From positions 104,612 through 168,611 of the forward strand of contig NZ_SGIT01000006.1 in NCBI RefSeq assembly GCF_004208525.1: a stretch of 64,000 nucleotides of DNA. Reading direction: 5' to 3'. Both the position numbers and the translations under genes were made by a program. How positions within the stretch are numbered: the first letter of the stretch is position 1; each line of letters starts with the position of its first letter. Below, in pieces: positions 59,687 to 64,000 of this stretch. The stretch comes from Sphingobacterium corticibacterium (GTDB taxonomy: Bacteria > Bacteroidota > Bacteroidia > Sphingobacteriales > Sphingobacteriaceae). The notes below the pieces were generated by a model. The model saw only the letters and a program-made list of their open reading frames with translations. It was not told the DNA's origin and ran no database searches.

Positions 59687-61025
59687 CTTGATTGCCAAAT
59701 ACAATGTAGCTGCACCGCGCTACACCAGCTATCCGACGGTTCCGTTCTGGGAGAATACTATTTTTAATCCAGAAGAATGGCTGAGCCGTATAAAAGCAAC
59801 TTACAGCAAGTCAAAAAATGACGGAATAAGTTTGTATGTCCATCTTCCGTTTTGCGAAAGCCTATGTACGTATTGTGGATGCAATACCCGGATTACCAAA
59901 AATCATGGTGTAGAAACCCCTTATATTAATTATATACTCCGGGAATGGGAAATGTATAAAGCCTTTATTGACGGCGAGATTGTTATCAGCGAAATACATC
60001 TGGGCGGAGGAACCCCTACTTTTTTTGAACCAGCCAAACTGGAACGCCTGATCTTGGGTTTATTAGATGGCGCTGTTGTGAAAGAAGGAGCCTCTTTTTC
60101 ATTTGAAGCCCATCCGGCAAACACCACAAAAGAACATCTTCGAACACTGTATAGTCTAGGTTTTCGAAGATTAAGCTTGGGCATCCAAGATTTTGATCCA
60201 CATGTGCAATATCTCATTAATCGGCACCAAACGGTGGAGGATGTACAACGTGTTATGGATGAGGCTCGTGAAATAGGATATACCTCTATCAACTTTGATT
60301 TGATATATGGCTTGCCACTACAGACACAAACGACCGTACGGGATACGATAGAAAAATCCTTGCGTATGTCACCTGATCGTATATCTTTTTATAGTTACGC
60401 ACATGTGCCTTGGATAAAGCCCGGACAGAGACGTTTTACGGAGCATGATTTACCTGTTGGAGAAGAGAAGTTAGCACTTTATATACTGGGCAAACAAATG
60501 ATCGAGGAACTAGGTTATAAGGATGTAGGTATGGATCATTTTGCCAAACCCGAAGATGAGCTTTTCAAAGCTGCCCTATCGGGAAATTTGCATCGTAATT
60601 TTATGGGCTACGCGGATCGGTATACGCCTGTTTTAATTGGATTGGGAGTGTCATCTATCAGCGACGCTTGGAGTAGTTTTGCACAAAACGTAAAGAAAGT
60701 AGAAGAATATTATAAGCTGTTGGATGAAGGACGTCTACCCGTAGTAAAGGGACATTTATTGCATGAGGAAGATAAGGTAATACGTCGTTATATTCTGGAT
60801 ATGATGTGTAGAGGAAAAGTAGAGCTGAAGACTGGTTTTTCGCTTAATGATGTTATTGTTGGTCGATTGCGTCCTTTAGAAGAAGATGGTCTAGTGGAAT
60901 ACGTGGACGGTCATATTACAGCTACTCCAATTGGGAAATCATTTTTGAGGAATATATGTATGGTATTTGACCAGCGATTGCAATTATCAAAAGAACAAGA
61001 ACAGTTATTTAGCCAGGCGATTTAA
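59670..61025 (+). CDS. hemN: oxygen-independent coproporphyrinogen III dehydrogenase
   Basis: Radical SAM enzyme of 451 aa that oxidises coproporphyrinogen III in anaerobic heme synthesis. The cluster motif CESLCTYCGC (CxxxCxxC) lies near residue 62, preceded by YVHLPFC; GGGTPTFFEP, RLSLGIQDFD and FDLIYGLPLQTQ are typical; the C-terminal HemN domain (GKVELKTGFSL region) is complete, so it is HemN, not HemW. It precedes the cbb3 assembly genes. Confidence 0.95.
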   Translation: MTPQNSLIAKYNVAAPRYTSYPTVPFWENTIFNPEEWLSRIKATYSKSKNDGISLYVHLPFCESLCTYCGCNTRITKNHGVETPYINYILREWEMYKAFIDGEIVISEIHLGGGTPTFFEPAKLERLILGLLDGAVVKEGASFSFEAHPANTTKEHLRTLYSLGFRRLSLGIQDFDPHVQYLINRHQTVEDVQRVMDEAREIGYTSINFDLIYGLPLQTQTTVRDTIEKSLRMSPDRISFYSYAHVPWIKPGQRRFTEHDLPVGEEKLALYILGKQMIEELGYKDVGMDHFAKPEDELFKAALSGNLHRNFMGYADRYTPVLIGLGVSSISDAWSSFAQNVKKVEEYYKLLDEGRLPVVKGHLLHEEDKVIRRYILDMMCRGKVELKTGFSLNDVIVGRLRPLEEDGLVEYVDGHITATPIGKSFLRNICMVFDQRLQLSKEQEQLFSQAI

Positions 61026-61068
61026 GAGCAATCGCACATAATATATCACGAGTCACGAAACACTAAAA

Positions 61069-63483
61069 ATGCCGGAATCAGAACAAATCGTTAAGGAAAA
61101 AACATGCTTCCATTGCGGAGATAAAGTAGACAGCATACCTTATGTGTTGGATAACCGAAACTTTTGTTGCTTGGGATGTCAAACTGTATATCAGGTATTG
61201 AACGAGAGTAATCTACATAATTATTATCGCTACAATCAACATCCTGGGAAATCTCAAAAAGGACCTAAGGCAGATTTGAGTTATCTCGATGAACCTAATA
61301 TTGTTGCCAAGCTCGTTGATTATAAAGATGAGGATGTAACCATGATTACGTTCTATATTCCGGTCATCCATTGTAGTTCCTGTATTTGGCTTTTGGAGCA
61401 TCTCTATAAATTGCATGTTGGTATTAAAAGTTCGCAGGTTGATTTTATGAAGAAGCAAGCGAATATCACATTTAAGCATCAGGAGATTTCCTTACGCGAA
61501 TTAGTGGAATTACTGGTGCAGATTGGTTACGAACCTAAAATTACGCTTCAAGACGTCGTAAAAGAAGGGAAGAAACTTAATCAACGGGGGTTGATAGCTA
61601 AAATAACCGTGGCCGGATTTTGTTTCGGAAATTCCATGATGATTAGTTTTCCGGAATACTTTGGAATGGCTGCATTTGAGCAGCAATATGCAAGTTTCTT
61701 CGGTTATATGAACTTGGCATTTGGTATTCCGGTGCTACTTTATAGTGCCTCGGATTATTTCAAATCGGCGTGGTTAAGTTTGAAACAAAAGCGGCTGAAC
61801 TTGGATGTGCCTTTGGCATTGGGGATTTTCGTTTTGTTTTTTCGGTCGGCATTTGAAATCCTCACGCAAACAGGCCCTGGCTTTATGGACACCTTATGCA
61901 GCTTAGTTTTTTTTATTCTGGTTGGTAAATGGGTGCAACAACGGACATACTACCATATCTCGTTTGAACGGGATTATCGTTCTTATTTTCCGGTTGCGGT
62001 AACTGTAATTGAAGAGGAAAGTGAAAAACCTATACAGATAGCTGATTTGAAAGTAGGTCAACGCATCTTGGTGCGTAATAATGAAATCGTTCCGGCAGAT
62101 GCTATTTTATTAAAGGGGAATGCCTCGGTTGACTTTAGTTTTGTAACAGGAGAATCGAAAGCTGTTGATAAAACATTGGGAGAGATTATATATGCAGGAG
62201 GTAGACAAATTGGGGAGGCGATTGAGTTAGAAGTTGTGAAACCTGTATCTCAAAGCTACTTGACGAGATTATGGAATAACGAGAGTTTCAAAACTCAGGA
62301 GAAGAAGTTTGATACCTTTATTGATTTTATAAGTAAATATTTTACTGTTGCGTTGATCAGTATAGCTATTGTCGCTTGTATTTTCTGGCTCATCGGTGGC
62401 GATTCATCAAAAGCATGGGGTGCTTTTACAGCCGTATTGATTATTGCTTGTCCTTGTGCGCTGGCTTTGAGTTCGCCTTTTACGCTTTCCGCTGCACTAA
62501 GTATTTTCGATCGGAATAAGTTCTATATAAAAAATACAGCTGCTATTGAGCAATTATCGGCGATAGATTGCGTGGTGTTTGATAAAACAGGAACCATTTC
62601 TTCTCCGAAATCTTCCTTGATGCTATTTGAAGGCGAATTGGATGAAGATGAACGTTCTTTGGTTTCTTCGGTATGCCGAAATTCTAATCATCCGTTAAGC
62701 AGAGAGATTGTCAAATGGATTGGTCATACGGTTATTCAGACAGCGGACGTCTTTAAAGAGATAACAGGTAAAGGTATGGAGGCTCTATTTGACACAACCG
62801 AGGTAAAAATAGGTTCTGCATCTTTTCTAGGTATTAAAAATGAGTATCAAGATGGTTCTGTGGTGTATATTATGATAAATGAAATGGTGAAAGGATATTT
62901 TACGCTGGAACAATCGTGGCGACAGGGATTATCCGAGGTGGTAGGCACATTAAACAAAGGGGAATATGATTTACACTTGATTTCGGGAGATAATGAAAGA
63001 CGCTCTGATGCCTTGAAGCTCATTTTCCCAAGCAACGCTCGTTTATTATTTAATCAGAGTCCATCGGATAAACTGCACAAGATAAATTTTTGGCAAGACC
63101 GCGGAAAACAGGTGTGTATGTTAGGTGATGGACTTAACGATGCGGGGGCATTGCGGAAAGCGAATTTAGGAATAGCGGTTTCTGATGACATTAACAACTT
63201 TTCGCCCGGCTGTGACGCGATTTTAGATGGAGATTCCTTTGCTAAATTACCGTCGTTTTTTGCTTTTGCTAAAGATGCAGTCAAAGTTATACATATGAGC
63301 TTTGCCATATCTTTAACGTATAATGTGGTGGGATTGAGCTTTGCAGTACAAGGAACAATGTCTCCGTTATTTGCTGCGATTCTAATGCCGATCAGTACGG
63401 TAACCATTATTTCATTTACCAGTCTGACGACACGTTGGTTTGCCAAACGAAGGAAATTGTTGTCTAAACCTAAACTAGGTTAA
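61069..63483 (+). CDS. ccoI: copper P1B-type ATPase for cbb3 oxidase assembly (CcoI/FixI)
   Basis: Membrane ATPase of 804 aa. The N-terminus has CFHCGDKV and CCLGCQTVY (a Cys-rich region typical of FixI), then an HMA-like domain with HCSSCIWLLE. Membrane helices start near 185; CPCALALSSPF near 460 is the metal-binding CPC; DKTGTIS near 505 holds the phospho-Asp; GDGLNDAGALR near 685 is the hinge. CcoI exports or delivers copper to the cbb3 oxidase. It sits between hemN and ccoS. Confidence 0.95.
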   Translation: MPESEQIVKEKTCFHCGDKVDSIPYVLDNRNFCCLGCQTVYQVLNESNLHNYYRYNQHPGKSQKGPKADLSYLDEPNIVAKLVDYKDEDVTMITFYIPVIHCSSCIWLLEHLYKLHVGIKSSQVDFMKKQANITFKHQEISLRELVELLVQIGYEPKITLQDVVKEGKKLNQRGLIAKITVAGFCFGNSMMISFPEYFGMAAFEQQYASFFGYMNLAFGIPVLLYSASDYFKSAWLSLKQKRLNLDVPLALGIFVLFFRSAFEILTQTGPGFMDTLCSLVFFILVGKWVQQRTYYHISFERDYRSYFPVAVTVIEEESEKPIQIADLKVGQRILVRNNEIVPADAILLKGNASVDFSFVTGESKAVDKTLGEIIYAGGRQIGEAIELEVVKPVSQSYLTRLWNNESFKTQEKKFDTFIDFISKYFTVALISIAIVACIFWLIGGDSSKAWGAFTAVLIIACPCALALSSPFTLSAALSIFDRNKFYIKNTAAIEQLSAIDCVVFDKTGTISSPKSSLMLFEGELDEDERSLVSSVCRNSNHPLSREIVKWIGHTVIQTADVFKEITGKGMEALFDTTEVKIGSASFLGIKNEYQDGSVVYIMINEMVKGYFTLEQSWRQGLSEVVGTLNKGEYDLHLISGDNERRSDALKLIFPSNARLLFNQSPSDKLHKINFWQDRGKQVCMLGDGLNDAGALRKANLGIAVSDDINNFSPGCDAILDGDSFAKLPSFFAFAKDAVKVIHMSFAISLTYNVVGLSFAVQGTMSPLFAAILMPISTVTIISFTSLTTRWFAKRRKLLSKPKLG

Positions 63484-63569
63484 GCTATATAAAGCAATAT
63501 TTAAATTCGTATCTTTAAAGATCGGGCTATAGATAGCTGTTTAAATACACACTATTTAATACTATAAAA

Positions 63570-63725
63570 ATGAGCATTATATTCTTTTTAATCGGTTGCA
63601 GTGTTTTCATCGCCTTAATATTTTTAGGTGCGTTTTTCTGGGCAAATAAAACCGGACAGCACGAAGATACATATACACCTTCTGTACGAATTCTTTTTGA
63701 CGATGAAGTAGAGGAAGAAAAGTGA
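63570..63725 (+). CDS. ccoS: cbb3-type cytochrome oxidase assembly protein CcoS
   Basis: A 51-aa single-pass membrane protein: MSIIFFLIGCSVFIALIFLG helix, then FFWANKTGQHEDTYTPSVRI and an acidic end with DDEVEEEK. Length, the helix and the W-x-x-x-x-GQ-x-D-D/E pattern are those of CcoS/FixS, and it follows ccoI, its usual neighbour. ccoN, normally next, does not follow in this window. Confidence 0.93.
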   Translation: MSIIFFLIGCSVFIALIFLGAFFWANKTGQHEDTYTPSVRILFDDEVEEEK

Positions 63726-63786
63726 AAAATATCTTACAGTCCTCCAGTGTTTTGCGTTTTGTCGGGCCGAAAAAGGAAGAAAACTG

Positions 63787-63817
63787 TTGGAGTGTATTGT
63801 TAAAGTTTCTACCTTTG
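63787..63817 (+). promoter_or_regulatory. strong promoter P1 at right edge
   Basis: TTG 63787-63789, 20-bp spacer, TACCTTTG 63810-63817, followed by a GC-rich stem (CCACTCC...GGGAGGG). One of two similar tandem promoters. No gene follows inside the window. Confidence 0.75.
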
Positions 63818-63892
63818 CACCACTCCGCGAGGGAGGGCGTCCTGTTTACAGGATATGTTGAACGGGGATAGGTAAAAAAGAAAATATTTTTT

Positions 63893-63922
63893 TTGTTATT
63901 CCGAAAAACATCCCTACCTTTG
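63893..63922 (+). promoter_or_regulatory. strong promoter P2 at right edge
   Basis: TTG 63893-63895, 19-bp spacer, TACCTTTG 63915-63922, preceded by an A/T-only stretch like an UP element and followed by a GTCCC/GGGAA stem. Tandem strong promoters of this type often serve rRNA or other stable RNA operons; the product lies beyond the window. Confidence 0.75.
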
Positions 63923-64000
63923 CAGTCCCTTCGGGAACGAGGGGTACAGAAACAGAAGATCGACGGCCTATTTGGTCGGCAGATATAAATGCCAAAGCGC

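Noticed and set aside
1..64000. CRISPR array or other regularly spaced repeats
   Set aside because: No series of direct repeats with regular spacers was seen on either strand.

Overview
The window is chromosomal DNA of a Bacteroidota bacterium, most likely a Sphingobacteriaceae member (Sphingobacterium-like; genus inferred from overall gene content, not proven). Support: promoters have the Bacteroidota form TTG-N19/20-TAnnTTTG (before tRNA-Pro, the zinc receptor and the right window edge), Shine-Dalgarno sequences are weak, TonB receptors carry CarboxypepD_reg-like N-terminal domains, and RteC, DUF1896 and DUF4374 families are present.

Layout. 1-3739: end of a LytS-type kinase, its LytTR regulator, a decayed gene, DoxX and an MFS exporter. 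4151-19659: part of a CTnDOT-like integrative conjugative element: two rteC paralogues at opposite ends, an excision operon (two HTH proteins, DUF3945 protein, topoisomerase III), an ORF6N protein, a histone H1-like peptide, DUF1896, a DarB-like methylase-helicase, and two inserted AT-rich hydrolase genes. No integrase, relaxase or tra genes are in view. 20170-22134: four tightly packed genes that look like a phage-type lysis cassette. 22164-24656: LacI regulator, basic lipoprotein, DUF1080 lipoprotein.

24699-35616: an iron/siderophore locus. A divergent promoter region with a Fur-like inverted repeat separates a TonB receptor plus DUF4374 lipoprotein from an enterochelin-type esterase, a YncE propeller, a complete FecCD-type ABC importer with binding lipoprotein, and a royal-jelly-family propeller. 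35611-36750: Smr protein, group III globin, panD. 36767-38829: PLP enzyme followed by a possible permuted papain-fold protein. 38933-44467: a copper locus (MbnP/MbnH-like pair, OprC-like receptor with CxxxM and HxM, Met/His lipoprotein, Cys-rich secreted peptide). 44656-50882: a zinc-type locus (ZnuD-like receptor, two DUF4625 lipoproteins) whose COG0523 GTPase genes and Fur-family regulator are reduced to fragments.

50951-52427: tRNA-Pro(UGG), a largely empty stretch with inverted repeats and a lone IS-like end, and a lipoprotein. 52445-63725: clpC, ettA, a PAS kinase with a receiver-CRP fusion regulator, an orphan dehydrogenase catalytic domain with a Cys-rich tail, hemN, ccoI/fixI and ccoS: an oxygen-response and cbb3-oxidase assembly block. 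The window ends in two tandem strong promoters for a gene beyond the edge.

Main candidates for new biology are the lysis-like cassette, the PLP/papain-like pair, the decaying zinc-control genes, the palindrome over the importer start codon, and the dehydrogenase-domain/hemN pair. All calls are by reading; no database search was run.
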